A DNA stretch of 64,000 nt, taken from positions 1 through 64,000 of the forward strand of contig JBIIHW010000004.1 of NCBI GenBank assembly GCA_044235425.1, in the 5' to 3' direction. The position numbers were made by a program, and so were the translations under genes. Shown in pieces: positions 43,510 to 52,029 of the stretch. Every line of letters starts with the position of its first letter. The stretch's first letter is position 1. The notes under the pieces are model-generated. The model searched no databases and was not told where the DNA came from. It was given only the letters and a program-made list of their open reading frames with translations. This DNA comes from JBJSXJ01 sp044235425. Its GTDB lineage: Bacteria; Planctomycetota; Planctomycetia; Pirellulales; Pirellulaceae.

Positions 43510-46320
43510 TTAGTGATTCACGATGAACTCTTTGGTGTTCACGAGCGTCCAGAGCAGTCCCTTCGCTCCTTCAACCGGATTCGCTGCCGTCGCCATGAAC
43601 TGCTGACATCGCTGTAATTCATCTTCCGTCGGATAGCGACTCAGAGTACGCAGATAGGCTTGTCGGATGATGAATTCCGGAGCAATCGCAGGTTCGCTCT
43701 TCTCAGTTGCCTGCTCCGCATTCCTCTCGGTAGCTTCCACCCCGACGACCTTTTCGACCTGTGCGATGCGGTCTTTCAGTCGCTGCACTTGATCAGCTTG
43801 CTTCTCCTTCTCGGCTCGCTCCAGGCGAACTCGCAATTTCACGAGTTCTTTACGAGCTTCGACTTGGCGTGCCTCTTCCCGCTGGCGTGCAGCTTTTTCC
43901 GCCGCAGCATCATTGGTCGTACGAATTTTCAGTTCGCGAGCGAGTTGATCGATCCAGCTATCCTTGCCGCCATTGAGAGCCGCGACGACGGCAGGATCGT
44001 TTTGCAGATAGACCGTTTGCAACAGACTGGCTTCATTCGATCGGTCGCAATCACAGTTGCTCTCGCGAGTGGAACGACCGAAGACCTGCAGGGCTACCTG
44101 TCGATCATTCAAGTTGCGATTTGGATTGCCCGCACTGCTTTGACCGATCGTGCGGTTCGTCACGTCGCTATAAACCGTTTTCGCTTTTTCGTCGCTAGCC
44201 ACTGCCTGTGTGAACGCATCGACGGCCACTTCGGCAGGCAGGCGTCGTGGCACGGCATGACTGAAATTCTTCTCATCGCGCTCGTTTGTTTCATTCGTTT
44301 GCCAACTGCGCTGATACGTGGCACTCGACAAAATCTCCTTATGCAACCATTTCAAATCAAACTTGTGTTCGATGAATTGACGCGCGAGATAGTCGAGTAA
44401 TGCCGCGTTGCTGGGCGGATTCGCCAAGCTCATATCATCCGCCGGTTCCACGATTCCCACATGGAAATAGCTCGACCAGACACGATTAACCAGGGCTCGC
44501 GCAAAGTACGGATTGTCCGGCGATTTGAGCCACTGCATGAGTGGTGCCCGAGCATCCTGATGCTCCGTGAGATTCACGATGGTACCGTCGAGCAGTCGTG
44601 CGGTGGTATCCGTGGTCGGAGCTTGGTTGCGTCCGGGCTTGGCGTTCTTGCCTCCAGGATTCTTCGCACTGGCTCGAGCCGAAGTGGCGACAATCTCACC
44701 GAACGGAACGGTCTTCCCCGCCTTCAATGCGTCCGGCAGTTTCCGCTGCAGATCGTTCCCCTTCAGACCACTGGCATCACACTCGGCGAGCAACTTTTCC
44801 GTTTCATCCTTCGGCCCAGTCGCACTAAAACGAACAAACCCAAAGAACGGTTTAAATCGATCGAAGTCGTTCTTCGACCAGGTATCGAATGGATGCTTGT
44901 GACACTGTGCACATTGGATGCGAATGCCCATGAACGAATAGGCAAATGCAATCGCCCGATCTTCGGGTTGTCGAATATTTTGCCGAGCCCAGTAATACGG
45001 CATGCTGGGACGGTCCGCGAACGACTTGTTCGAGCCCGGTCGATAAATCTCGCTCATCTCTTCGCAATATTCCGTATAGGACTGATCCTCGCGACGACTT
45101 TGGCCGAGCACAATTCCTTCAATCAGTTGATCGTACGGCATGTTCTCACCAATGCGTTTGGCAATCCAGTCATACCAGCCCTGGCTCGCAGCATTACGCA
45201 CGATGTTGTTAACGTTGTTTAATTGCCGATCGTTGTTGCCTGTGTAATCGCAGAGGCGAGTTGCCCACCAAGCGGCGTAGGCTGGTGTCGACAGCAGCTC
45301 TTCGATCTTTTCACTGCGTTTATTCGGTGAGTTGTTGTTCAGAAACGACTCGACATCCGCTGCCGCTGGCAAGGTGCCAGTTAAATCGAGGCTCACCCGT
45401 CGCAGAAACTCCGCATCCGTGCAAATCGCTGAAGGACGAATGTTCAACTTGGCGAGTTTCTGAGATACCAGCTCGTCGATGCGAGTGGGCGAGTCTCCAT
45501 CACTTGAACTGCCAGTCACCGCCGATTTTTTCTTGGGTGATTGGAAGGGGCGCAGCACCGCGACCGGTACTACCGCATTGTCATAAAATGCAACCACATG
45601 CGTGTCGCCAACTTCACCCGTAGTCACCACTCCATCGTCATTAATCTTGGCAATCTGTTCGTCATTCGATTGGAAGCGGCAAAGTGGAGTCACATCTTCA
45701 CGTGAACCATCCGCCCAAACCGCCACCGCTTTCAGCTTGATCGCCTCACCCTTCTTGCTGGAGACAATTTCGGCCGGTGTGATTTCTAATTGCTTTAACG
45801 GTTGAATCGAATCGGTGTCGTACTGCGCACCATTCTTGATCCAGCGCACCAGCACATGGTGTTGCCAGCTGCCCTTCGCGTAACGCTTGCCACCCTCATG
45901 CTGGTCCGCATCCGTCGGCTTCGTGATGATCAAACTATCATCGGGGTTGTCTTTGTTGACTCGCGGCTTGACGCCACCCACCAGCGCGTCATGATCGAAT
46001 TTGAAGTCGTAGCCGAAGAGCGACAAGCGAAAGCCGCCGCGTCCTTGGAACGATCCATGACAGGAACGTCCGTTGCAACCGAGTCGACCGAGTAGCGGCG
46101 CGACATGCCGCTGAAAGTCTGGTACTTCATCGCCCATCTCGCGCTGAAAGCGCTGCGAGATCGGCGGTGAAATGGCGATTGCGTCGTCGGCAGCATGCAC
46201 CGAACTTGCGCCGGTCATGACGCTCGCGATGAGCAGGCCGCTTGCAAGTCTGCTGTTCCGAACGATCCTGCGCCACCACGAGAACGTGGTCGAGCGGCCG
46301 TGTGCCTGTTGTTCTGCCAT
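43510..46320 (-). CDS. DUF1549/DUF1553 cytochrome-like protein with Ig-like domain
   Basis: This 936-residue exported protein has a signal segment (residues about 22-44) and a planctomycete cytochrome-like region. That region's motif reads GCNGRSCHG, with C82, C87 and H88, a C-x4-C-H spacing instead of C-x2-C-H. A bacterial Ig-like (Big_2) domain follows at about 160-265 (PAEIVSSKKGEAIKLKAVAV), then DUF1549 (RIDELVSQKLAKLNIRPSAI, AWWATRLCDYTGNND, AQCHKHPFDTW). DUF1553 comes last (FARALVNRVWSSYFHVGIVEP, YLRTLSRYPTEDELQ). IQCAQCHKHP contains another C-x2-C-H. A helical charged insert sits near the C-terminus. ATG 46320 follows the previous stop after one base, indicating coupling. It is part of the sigma-factor operon. 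Confidence 0.92.
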   Translation of the reverse strand: MAEQQAHGRSTTFSWWRRIVRNSRLASGLLIASVMTGASSVHAADDAIAISPPISQRFQREMGDEVPDFQRHVAPLLGRLGCNGRSCHGSFQGRGGFRLSLFGYDFKFDHDALVGGVKPRVNKDNPDDSLIITKPTDADQHEGGKRYAKGSWQHHVLVRWIKNGAQYDTDSIQPLKQLEITPAEIVSSKKGEAIKLKAVAVWADGSREDVTPLCRFQSNDEQIAKINDDGVVTTGEVGDTHVVAFYDNAVVPVAVLRPFQSPKKKSAVTGSSSDGDSPTRIDELVSQKLAKLNIRPSAICTDAEFLRRVSLDLTGTLPAAADVESFLNNNSPNKRSEKIEELLSTPAYAAWWATRLCDYTGNNDRQLNNVNNIVRNAASQGWYDWIAKRIGENMPYDQLIEGIVLGQSRREDQSYTEYCEEMSEIYRPGSNKSFADRPSMPYYWARQNIRQPEDRAIAFAYSFMGIRIQCAQCHKHPFDTWSKNDFDRFKPFFGFVRFSATGPKDETEKLLAECDASGLKGNDLQRKLPDALKAGKTVPFGEIVATSARASAKNPGGKNAKPGRNQAPTTDTTARLLDGTIVNLTEHQDARAPLMQWLKSPDNPYFARALVNRVWSSYFHVGIVEPADDMSLANPPSNAALLDYLARQFIEHKFDLKWLHKEILSSATYQRSWQTNETNERDEKNFSHAVPRRLPAEVAVDAFTQAVASDEKAKTVYSDVTNRTIGQSSAGNPNRNLNDRQVALQVFGRSTRESNCDCDRSNEASLLQTVYLQNDPAVVAALNGGKDSWIDQLARELKIRTTNDAAAEKAARQREEARQVEARKELVKLRVRLERAEKEKQADQVQRLKDRIAQVEKVVGVEATERNAEQATEKSEPAIAPEFIIRQAYLRTLSRYPTEDELQRCQQFMATAANPVEGAKGLLWTLVNTKEFIVNH

Positions 46321-46321
46321 G

Positions 46322-47038
46322 TCACTTGCTTCCCTTCTCACGTTTAACTTGGTTGCTGCCAGCGCTTTTGCTCGCCGGCTTCTCACCACTGGTTTTGCTC
46401 GCTGACTTCTCGCCACCGGTTTTGGTTGCGGATGGTTTCGACGTGGAGCGGTTTTTAGCCACTAAATTTCGCAGCTCACGTTCGACCGTTTCTGCACGCT
46501 TGCCTTCGGCCGCCTGCAGCTGGGCGTCGAGCTTCTGCAGACGCTCGGTCAGCCGTTCACGCTCCAAACGCTGCCCTTGTTGGTTCAACAGGTAACGTTC
46601 ATCGAGTGCTTCGCGTAGCTGCTGTTTAAGCTCTTCACTGCCCGTCATTTGCCAGCGTGCAGCCAGCAAGTCAACGCGTGACTGAATCTGCCAACGCTTG
46701 AGTTCCCATTCGTAACGAGCGAGGTCCCGTTGTCGAGTCTCCGCGAGTCGCTGGCTTACGCGATCTAAATCAGCGATCGCTCGACGATACTCGGCTGGAT
46801 TGGAATCTTTGAGCGGTCGCAGCAGGGCCGCTAATTCTTTTTGATTCTCTTCCAAAAATCGATTCACACGCATCTCGACGGCGACAAAGTCGTCCGCGGA
46901 AGCCACTGCCAGTCGAGTGTCATTTGCCGCAGCATGCGACGTTTTCAGCTGACCGATATAGATCGCCGCTCCTAGCGCTGTCGCTAGTCCAGCCAGGAAT
47001 AGCCAGCGGCCTTCGTTCTTAATAGGTGCCTGGTACAT
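46322..47038 (-). CDS. Membrane-anchored coiled-coil protein of unknown function
   Basis: This 238-residue protein has one N-terminal membrane helix (WLFLAGLATALGAAIYIGQL). A long charged coiled coil follows (residues about 55-200, rich in Leu, Arg, Glu and Gln), then a repetitive basic tail with K-T/S-SGEK-ASK units. It resembles the small periplasmic coiled-coil proteins often found after sigma/anti-sigma pairs (heavy-metal resistance or Spy-like sensors), but I cannot assign a family. Its ATG overlaps the stop of the anti-sigma gene (TAATG), and it is followed after 1 bp by the cytochrome gene. A sensor role in the operon is inference. Confidence 0.75.
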   Translation of the reverse strand: MYQAPIKNEGRWLFLAGLATALGAAIYIGQLKTSHAAANDTRLAVASADDFVAVEMRVNRFLEENQKELAALLRPLKDSNPAEYRRAIADLDRVSQRLAETRQRDLARYEWELKRWQIQSRVDLLAARWQMTGSEELKQQLREALDERYLLNQQGQRLERERLTERLQKLDAQLQAAEGKRAETVERELRNLVAKNRSTSKPSATKTGGEKSASKTSGEKPASKSAGSNQVKREKGSK

Positions 47039-47745
47039 TACGTTTCCTCCTGATCGTTATCGGAGGGATTTTCGCTGGGCGGCACCGTTTCCGGTTCCAG
47101 TGGCTTGACGGCATTTGCGGATACCGCCGCCAGCAACCAGGTAGGCAGCTCATCACCACTCATGTCAGAACCCACCAGCAAATCATGAGCCGTCAAAGAC
47201 AACTCCTCGTCCGCGACGGCATCTGACTGCGTGCGACTCCACGCCAGCGCTAAATCAGAATTCGTTTGTACCGGGGCGGCATGGTTCGAGTCGCCTGTTA
47301 GAAAACGGTGAGCTCGAATGTGATACCAACCACTGAGCAAGAGTAGCAGCAGTGCCAGTGTCGTTACTGCCATTTCCCAGCGTAACAGTCGTCCGCGAGG
47401 CACTCGTCCAGCGGTCGCGCCGCTGCTTGATGTCGTCGTGTAACGCTGATCAGCTGTGATCGGCTCGCGAGTACCGCTTGGGTCTGAATTCGCCTGAGTG
47501 GCGACGGTAGGAATGTCACGAATATGGGCGGCACGGACACAAGTGGCACTGCTACGGGCGGCGATCATCAGCTCAGTCAGTTCACAAGCATTCGCCACCG
47601 CTTCGCGAGCCGCTTGGCTTTCGTCCAACAACCGCTCGAACATTTCCAGCTGGTCCGCCACCAAATCACCGCTTACATACAGAAATGCAAGATCTTCGAG
47701 CGGTGCGGGGGTCGTTGCTGTTTGCAGATGTTGGATGTTATTCAT
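47038..47745 (-). CDS. Putative transmembrane anti-sigma factor
   Basis: This 235-residue protein has an N-terminal cytoplasmic domain (LAFLYVSGDLVADQLEMFERLL, EAVANACELTELM) resembling zinc-less anti-sigma domains. One membrane helix (WEMAVTTLALLLLLLSGWYH, about residues 124-143) and an acidic periplasmic tail follow. Its position is the main evidence: it overlaps the end of the ECF sigma gene by 4 bp (ATGA), the typical arrangement for a sigma/anti-sigma pair. No His-Cys-Cys zinc motif is visible. Confidence 0.7.
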   Translation of the reverse strand: MNNIQHLQTATTPAPLEDLAFLYVSGDLVADQLEMFERLLDESQAAREAVANACELTELMIAARSSATCVRAAHIRDIPTVATQANSDPSGTREPITADQRYTTTSSSGATAGRVPRGRLLRWEMAVTTLALLLLLLSGWYHIRAHRFLTGDSNHAAPVQTNSDLALAWSRTQSDAVADEELSLTAHDLLVGSDMSGDELPTWLLAAVSANAVKPLEPETVPPSENPSDNDQEET

Positions 47746-48308
47746 TCGACCGTTCCTAAAACCTGGCGTAGCTTCTGCAACGCTGCATGCATACGTGACA
47801 GGGCAGTCCCCAGCGGAATCCGCAATTCACTCGCAATCTCGGCAAACGTTTTTTCCTCGTCGATTCTCATGCGCACGATCTGCCGCTGTTCGGACGGCAG
47901 CTCATTCATGGCGCGTCGCACTCGTTCAATACTTTCCCGGCGAGCGACTGAATCGTCTGGTGGTCCAGTTTCGTCCGACTGCAACCACGCCCAAGATTCC
48001 ATCACTCGCTGGCCCACCCCCTCGCGTCGCCGCATGGCCAGCGCGAGCCGATAGGCGACTTGAAACAACCACGCCTTCAGCGATTCCGGTCTCACCCCGC
48101 CACCCTGTTCCAGCAGTTTCAGGAAAGCGGCTTGGAGCACATCCGCAGCCATCGCCGGATTTCGACAGATCACCAACAAAAACCGCCGCAACTCAGCCGC
48201 ATGAGCCTCGTAGAGAACTGCCACCCAAGTGGCGTCCGGCGACGGCTGTGCGGATGGGTCATCCGAATCGAAACTGGCCTGAGGGGAACCGTCGTCGGCC
48301 GACACCAT
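47742..48308 (-). CDS. ECF-type RNA polymerase sigma factor
   Basis: This 188-residue sigma factor of the extracytoplasmic function class directs RNA polymerase to a small regulon. Region 2 is seen in HAAELRRFLLVICRNPAMAA and the following AAFLKLLEQ. Region 4 is ELPSEQRQIVRMRIDEEKTF and then AEIASELRIPLGTALSRMHAAL, with its helix-turn-helix. The start at ATG 48308 has a strong AGGAGG site. It heads an operon with the putative anti-sigma, coiled-coil, DUF1549/DUF1553 and DUF1501 genes, so it probably regulates its own operon. I could not identify its target promoter motif. Confidence 0.93.
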   Translation of the reverse strand: MVSADDGSPQASFDSDDPSAQPSPDATWVAVLYEAHAAELRRFLLVICRNPAMAADVLQAAFLKLLEQGGGVRPESLKAWLFQVAYRLALAMRRREGVGQRVMESWAWLQSDETGPPDDSVARRESIERVRRAMNELPSEQRQIVRMRIDEEKTFAEIASELRIPLGTALSRMHAALQKLRQVLGTVE

Positions 48309-48501
48309 CAACCTCCTGCGTGACTTTCGATCGGCCGAACCGTACCTGTGTTAGATGCGCAGCCGGCGGATTTATTGACTGGAAAAATCTTATTTCTTCA
48401 AACAGAGGTTCGTTCCCAGGGCGGCACGGTTTTTCTCGGATGCGTTTTCAGTCGCCAGCGCGCTCGTGGTCGGTACTCTGACCGCCTTCTTTGACCGCTG
48501 G

Positions 48502-48529
48502 TTGATCGCTCGCAAAGTCGTTATACAAT
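48502..48529 (+). promoter_or_regulatory. Candidate promoter of the ABC-2 permease gene
   Basis: TTGATC (48502-48507) and TACAAT (48524-48529) are spaced by 16 bp, about 100 bp upstream of the permease ATG. The divergent spacer 48309-48626 holds no other recognised feature apart from a GGAG ribosome site at 48617-48620. Confidence 0.4.
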
Positions 48530-48626
48530 CATGGCTTAAGGTTGTGACGAGCCAGGCTCTGGCGAATCGCCACCAGTCTGCTCGGGTGGGGCCTGACGAT
48601 CAAGTCTGCGAGCGTTGGAGTTTCGG

Positions 48627-50483
48627 ATGATAGGACCGGTCTTCAGTCGCGAATTGGTCACCACTCCGCGTCGCCCCCGACATTACATCTACCGAGTGGT
48701 GTTTGTCACTACGCTGCTCATGCTGATGTGTACCGGTTGGCTCGTCATGGCCGGCACTCAGATCATCCGGAATGTCGGCGATATGGCCCGCTTCGGCAGC
48801 ACGTTGTTTCAAGTTCTCGCACCCCTACAACTGTCTCTGCTGACATTCCTCGGGGCCCTGGGCTCCGCCAGCGCCGTCGCTCAAGAGAAAGATCGTCGGA
48901 CCCTCATCCTGCTCTTGCTCACCCGACTCACAAATTCCGAACTCGTCCTCGGCAAGATGCTCGCCAGCCTGCTGGATGTACTCACCATGGCCCTGGCGGC
49001 AATCCCGCTCCTGCTTCTCGTGACTCTCTTTGGTGGAGTGGATGATGGGCAGGTGTGGCGCACGGTTGCGATCACCCTCATCACGGTTCTCACCGCCGGC
49101 AGCCTCGGATCGACGATCGCACTGTGGCGCGAGAAAACTTTTCAGACACTCGCCATGACCGCGCTAGGGATCGTCGCCTGGTTGGCCCTCGGAGAAGTTG
49201 TCCAGTCGGGCTGGCTATTTCAAAACCTGGCGGGTTGGTCCCACGCAACGTGGGCCGTGGCGCTCAGTCCGCTGCGAGCGATTCTCGCGGCCACACAGCC
49301 GCTGCTCGGCGGTGAAGCCCCGGCCTCCGCTTGGGGTGAAACCCTCGCCGATCCCATCGCTGGTGTCTGGCTCTACCTCGCCTGCACCGGACTGCTGCTC
49401 ATTACACTAAACCTCATCGCAATTCTGCGAGTGCGTGTCTGGAACCCTTCACGGGAAGTGATGGTGGGTCAGAAGTTGACCGAAGAGGAGCCGGAGACGA
49501 CGACGTCCTCGGCGGCCGATCCCGAGCACGCGCGTCTCGGACACGTGGACGCTCGCGTGCGAACGGAACGAGCAACAAGTCGAGCGGTGTGGGATAATCC
49601 GGTGCTGTGGCGCGAAATGCGGACCTGGGCCTATGGTCGTAAAGTGCATTTCATCCGCTTGGCTTATGTCCTGCTCTTTTTGCTGGCCGCCGGCAGCTTG
49701 TATGCCACCATGCAGGCGACCAGCAATGGCAGCCCGGCGGCCCTGAGCAGCAACTCTTCTGTGATTCCCGCCGCCGCTCGCTCCCTCGTCCCGTTTTTCT
49801 TAGTAAGTCTGGTGATCATGAACGCGCTCGCGGTTACCTCCATCACCAACGAACGCGATGGACAAGCGCTCGACTTGCTGCTCGTCACCGATTTATCACC
49901 GAAGGAATTTGTCCTGGGAAAACTTGGCGGTGTGTTATACGTGACACTCTTGATGAGTGTCTTGCCGCTCTCGCTGGCAACCTATCTGTGGTGGGTAGGG
50001 GGAGTCTCTCTGCAGAATTACGTATACATCGTGGGCGGTTTGCTCACGATGTTTATCTTCGTCACCACGCTTGGAATTCATTGCGGCATGGTCTACGCAA
50101 ATTCTCGGACGGCGATTGGGGTGAGTCTGGGAACTGTGTTCTTTTTGTTTCTCGGTATCACTACCTGCCTGGTAATGATGGTTTCTTTCAGTGGCTCATT
50201 TCAAACACAATTGTGGCAATTCCTGATGTTCATCCTGGGCGGCAGTTTGGGACTGTACGTCGCCCTGGGTTCACGCAATCCTTCCTCAGCAATCGCCCTG
50301 GCAGCACTGCTGCTGCCGTTTCTCACCTTCTATGGCATCACGACGTTTGCGCTGAAGCACTATCTGTCCGTATTCTTAGTGATGTCATCGGTCTATGCAT
50401 TCACCACCGCAGCAATGTTGGTTCCCGCGATCAGCCGCTTCGATATCGCCATGGGCCGCACCAAAACTCCCGGCGAGGAATAA
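48627..50483 (+). CDS. ABC-2 type permease with two repeated halves
   Basis: This 618-residue polytopic protein has two related halves. Each begins with an amphipathic start (GPVFSRELVTTPRRP and NPVLWREMRTWAYGR) and carries the same core (QEKDRRTLILLLLTRLTNSE with VLGKML; NERDGQALDLLLVTDLSPKE with VLGKLG). About six hydrophobic segments follow in each half. The motif is that of NatB/ABC-2 permeases, which usually work as dimers of single halves; here the dimer seems fused in one chain. The central linker (about residues 275-315) is hydrophilic. No ATPase gene is adjacent; the ABC-2-class ATPase at 7028-7954 lacks a permease, so the two could be partners (inference). ATG 48627 follows GGAG. 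Confidence 0.88.
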   Translation: MIGPVFSRELVTTPRRPRHYIYRVVFVTTLLMLMCTGWLVMAGTQIIRNVGDMARFGSTLFQVLAPLQLSLLTFLGALGSASAVAQEKDRRTLILLLLTRLTNSELVLGKMLASLLDVLTMALAAIPLLLLVTLFGGVDDGQVWRTVAITLITVLTAGSLGSTIALWREKTFQTLAMTALGIVAWLALGEVVQSGWLFQNLAGWSHATWAVALSPLRAILAATQPLLGGEAPASAWGETLADPIAGVWLYLACTGLLLITLNLIAILRVRVWNPSREVMVGQKLTEEEPETTTSSAADPEHARLGHVDARVRTERATSRAVWDNPVLWREMRTWAYGRKVHFIRLAYVLLFLLAAGSLYATMQATSNGSPAALSSNSSVIPAAARSLVPFFLVSLVIMNALAVTSITNERDGQALDLLLVTDLSPKEFVLGKLGGVLYVTLLMSVLPLSLATYLWWVGGVSLQNYVYIVGGLLTMFIFVTTLGIHCGMVYANSRTAIGVSLGTVFFLFLGITTCLVMMVSFSGSFQTQLWQFLMFILGGSLGLYVALGSRNPSSAIALAALLLPFLTFYGITTFALKHYLSVFLVMSSVYAFTTAAMLVPAISRFDIAMGRTKTPGEE

Positions 50484-50675
50484 CGCGAGGCATGCGGGTG
50501 ACAGAAGCCGGCAGCAACGCAATGAGAGCAGCACGGTGCGAGCCCAATGCCGCCGGTCGTCGTTAGCACTCCAAAACCAGCAAGACTCCGGCTCGGAGCG
50601 CCAGCAACCGATCAGCCCACGGCAACGCCACGGGAAAGTTTTTCATTCACGCACTACGCCGCGGACTCTCATCCG

Positions 50676-50766
50676 CCATCCTCCATCCTCCATCCGCCAT
50701 CCGCCATCCGCCGGCCTCCGGCCTCCAGCCTCCAGCCTCCGGCCTCCAGCCTCCGGCCTCCAGCCT
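50676..50766. repeat. 7-bp tandem repeat, 13 units, abutting a stop codon
   Basis: Thirteen consecutive heptads in one register run from 50676 to 50766: two CCATCCT, three CCATCCG, then eight CCGGCCT or CCAGCCT. On the minus strand the array starts over the TAG stop (50767-50765) of the hypothetical gene. The rest of the convergent spacer (50484-50675) holds no gene I can support. Confidence 0.92.
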
Positions 50767-51406
50767 AATACCGTTGTGTCGGAGCGGGCCCCAGCACCAC
50801 GCGCTCGGTTCGTTCCTGTTCCATGAATCCCAGCGTGCGAACGGGTACTTTTACCGTGCGCCATTCCGGGACCACTTGACGCACGGACTGCGGTACTGGA
50901 CGGTTTTGAACCTGAGCGTTCCACCGCGTGTAGGGATACCAAGTGCCGGGGATGATGGTGCCCTTAGGATTCACATCCCAAGCGGCTCCCGAAGCGCGGA
51001 ATTGATAGTCGACCACTGGTGTTCGGATCGTCTCAGGTACCGCACGGTAGACCGTTTGAAATTGCTCGGTGTTTACCAATTGTTGCCGCTCTTCCCATTG
51101 AATCTTCACCACCGGCACCCGCTCGACCGCACGTGTTTCCCGGATCAGCAGCCCGTCCTGTTCGTAGAAGCGATCCTGCCCCATCGCCGCTTCATTGGTA
51201 CTCGCCATCACACCGACCAGTACCACTAGCCAACCGATCGTAATCAGATGAGTCAGCATGCCGTGGCTCGTTTGAGCGGAACGCTTTGGCTCCACAGGTT
51301 TGCGATGAGCACCCGCGCGGCGCGCGACGTCGCTCAGTGCGAAATGCTCCCACGATTCGCGGGTAACGTTAATCACTCGCTGGTTCTTGCGAAGGAAACT
51401 CTTCAT
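50765..51406 (-). CDS. Hypothetical exported protein
   Basis: This protein of 213 residues (or 164) is one I cannot place in a family. A hydrophobic segment (LITIGWLVVLVGVMASTNEA) is a signal peptide if translation starts at ATG 51259. From ATG 51406 it would be an internal anchor preceded by a basic stretch of about 50 residues. The mature part is rich in Arg, Val, Pro and aromatic residues, with repeated V-P-V/R-x-V elements (VERVPVVKIQWEERQQLVN, EWRTVKVPVRTLGFM). This suggests beta-strand structure. Single gene, convergent with the permease and divergent from the HIT gene. Confidence 0.65.
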   Translation of the reverse strand: MKSFLRKNQRVINVTRESWEHFALSDVARRAGAHRKPVEPKRSAQTSHGMLTHLITIGWLVVLVGVMASTNEAAMGQDRFYEQDGLLIRETRAVERVPVVKIQWEERQQLVNTEQFQTVYRAVPETIRTPVVDYQFRASGAAWDVNPKGTIIPGTWYPYTRWNAQVQNRPVPQSVRQVVPEWRTVKVPVRTLGFMEQERTERVVLGPAPTQRY

Positions 51407-51581
51407 GACAATTCACTCACCGTTTTTCCTGCTCTTGCCCATCCGCCATCATCGGCAGTTTCGGTACGATGGTTGACCGCTGACTCGTGTTCTTAAACTT
51501 CTTTGGTACAGTTTGGGCAACACAGGCAAGCTGGCAGGTTTGGGCTCCGCATCGATCCTCTTTCCCAACGAGATGAATGAG

Positions 51582-51926
51582 ATGACCACTCGCACCCTGT
51601 TTGAACGCATCATCGCGCGGGAAATACCCGCTCAAATCATTCACGAAGATGAATTCAGTCTCGCGTTTCGCGACATTAATCCTCAGGCGCCCGTGCATTT
51701 TTTGGTGATTCCGAAAAAGCCGATCCCGTCACTTGCCGAACTCTCGCCAACCGATCAGGCACTCGTGGGGCATCTGCTGCTGGTGATTCAGCAAGTGGCG
51801 CGGGCCGAGGGGCTAACGGATGGTTATCGAGTGGTGACGAACATCGGGTCGGATGGAGGTCAGTCAGTACCGCACCTGCATTTTCATGTGCTGGGTGGTC
51901 GAGCACTGGTGTGGCCGCCGGGTTAA
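51582..51926 (+). CDS. HIT family nucleotide-binding protein (HINT-like)
   Basis: This 114-residue protein is a histidine-triad hydrolase or transferase of the HINT class, which acts on nucleoside phosphoramidates and related adenylates. It shows TLFERIIAREIPAQIIHEDE, FRDINPQAPVHFLVIPKKPI, YRVVTNIGSDGGQSVPHLHF and the triad HLHFHVLGGR, with the catalytic middle histidine. The C-terminus ends WPPG, typical of HINT1-like proteins. I chose ATG 51582; ATG 51573 is an alternative. It stands alone, upstream of a DUF1501 gene. Confidence 0.95.
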   Translation: MTTRTLFERIIAREIPAQIIHEDEFSLAFRDINPQAPVHFLVIPKKPIPSLAELSPTDQALVGHLLLVIQQVARAEGLTDGYRVVTNIGSDGGQSVPHLHFHVLGGRALVWPPG

Positions 51927-52029
51927 AACAATCAGGTGTGTAGCGAAGTCACGGAGTGGGTTCCGTCACTCGCTCTTGGTAAGATACGCGCTGCAGTTTT
52001 TATTCGCTCGGTCCTTAGGGGAGTGGTCC

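Noticed and set aside
44461..45222. 253-codon plus-strand ORF inside the DUF1549/DUF1553 gene
   Set aside because: Antisense frame of a strongly supported gene; no ribosome site or domain.
47498..48481. 327-codon plus-strand ORF opposite the sigma/anti-sigma genes
   Set aside because: No recognisable domain, Arg/Pro/Ser-rich translation, and fully antisense to a well-supported sigma factor gene.
51853..52029. Longer N-terminus for the DUF1501 protein at 52030
   Set aside because: It would overlap the HIT gene and push the Tat leader more than 60 residues inward.
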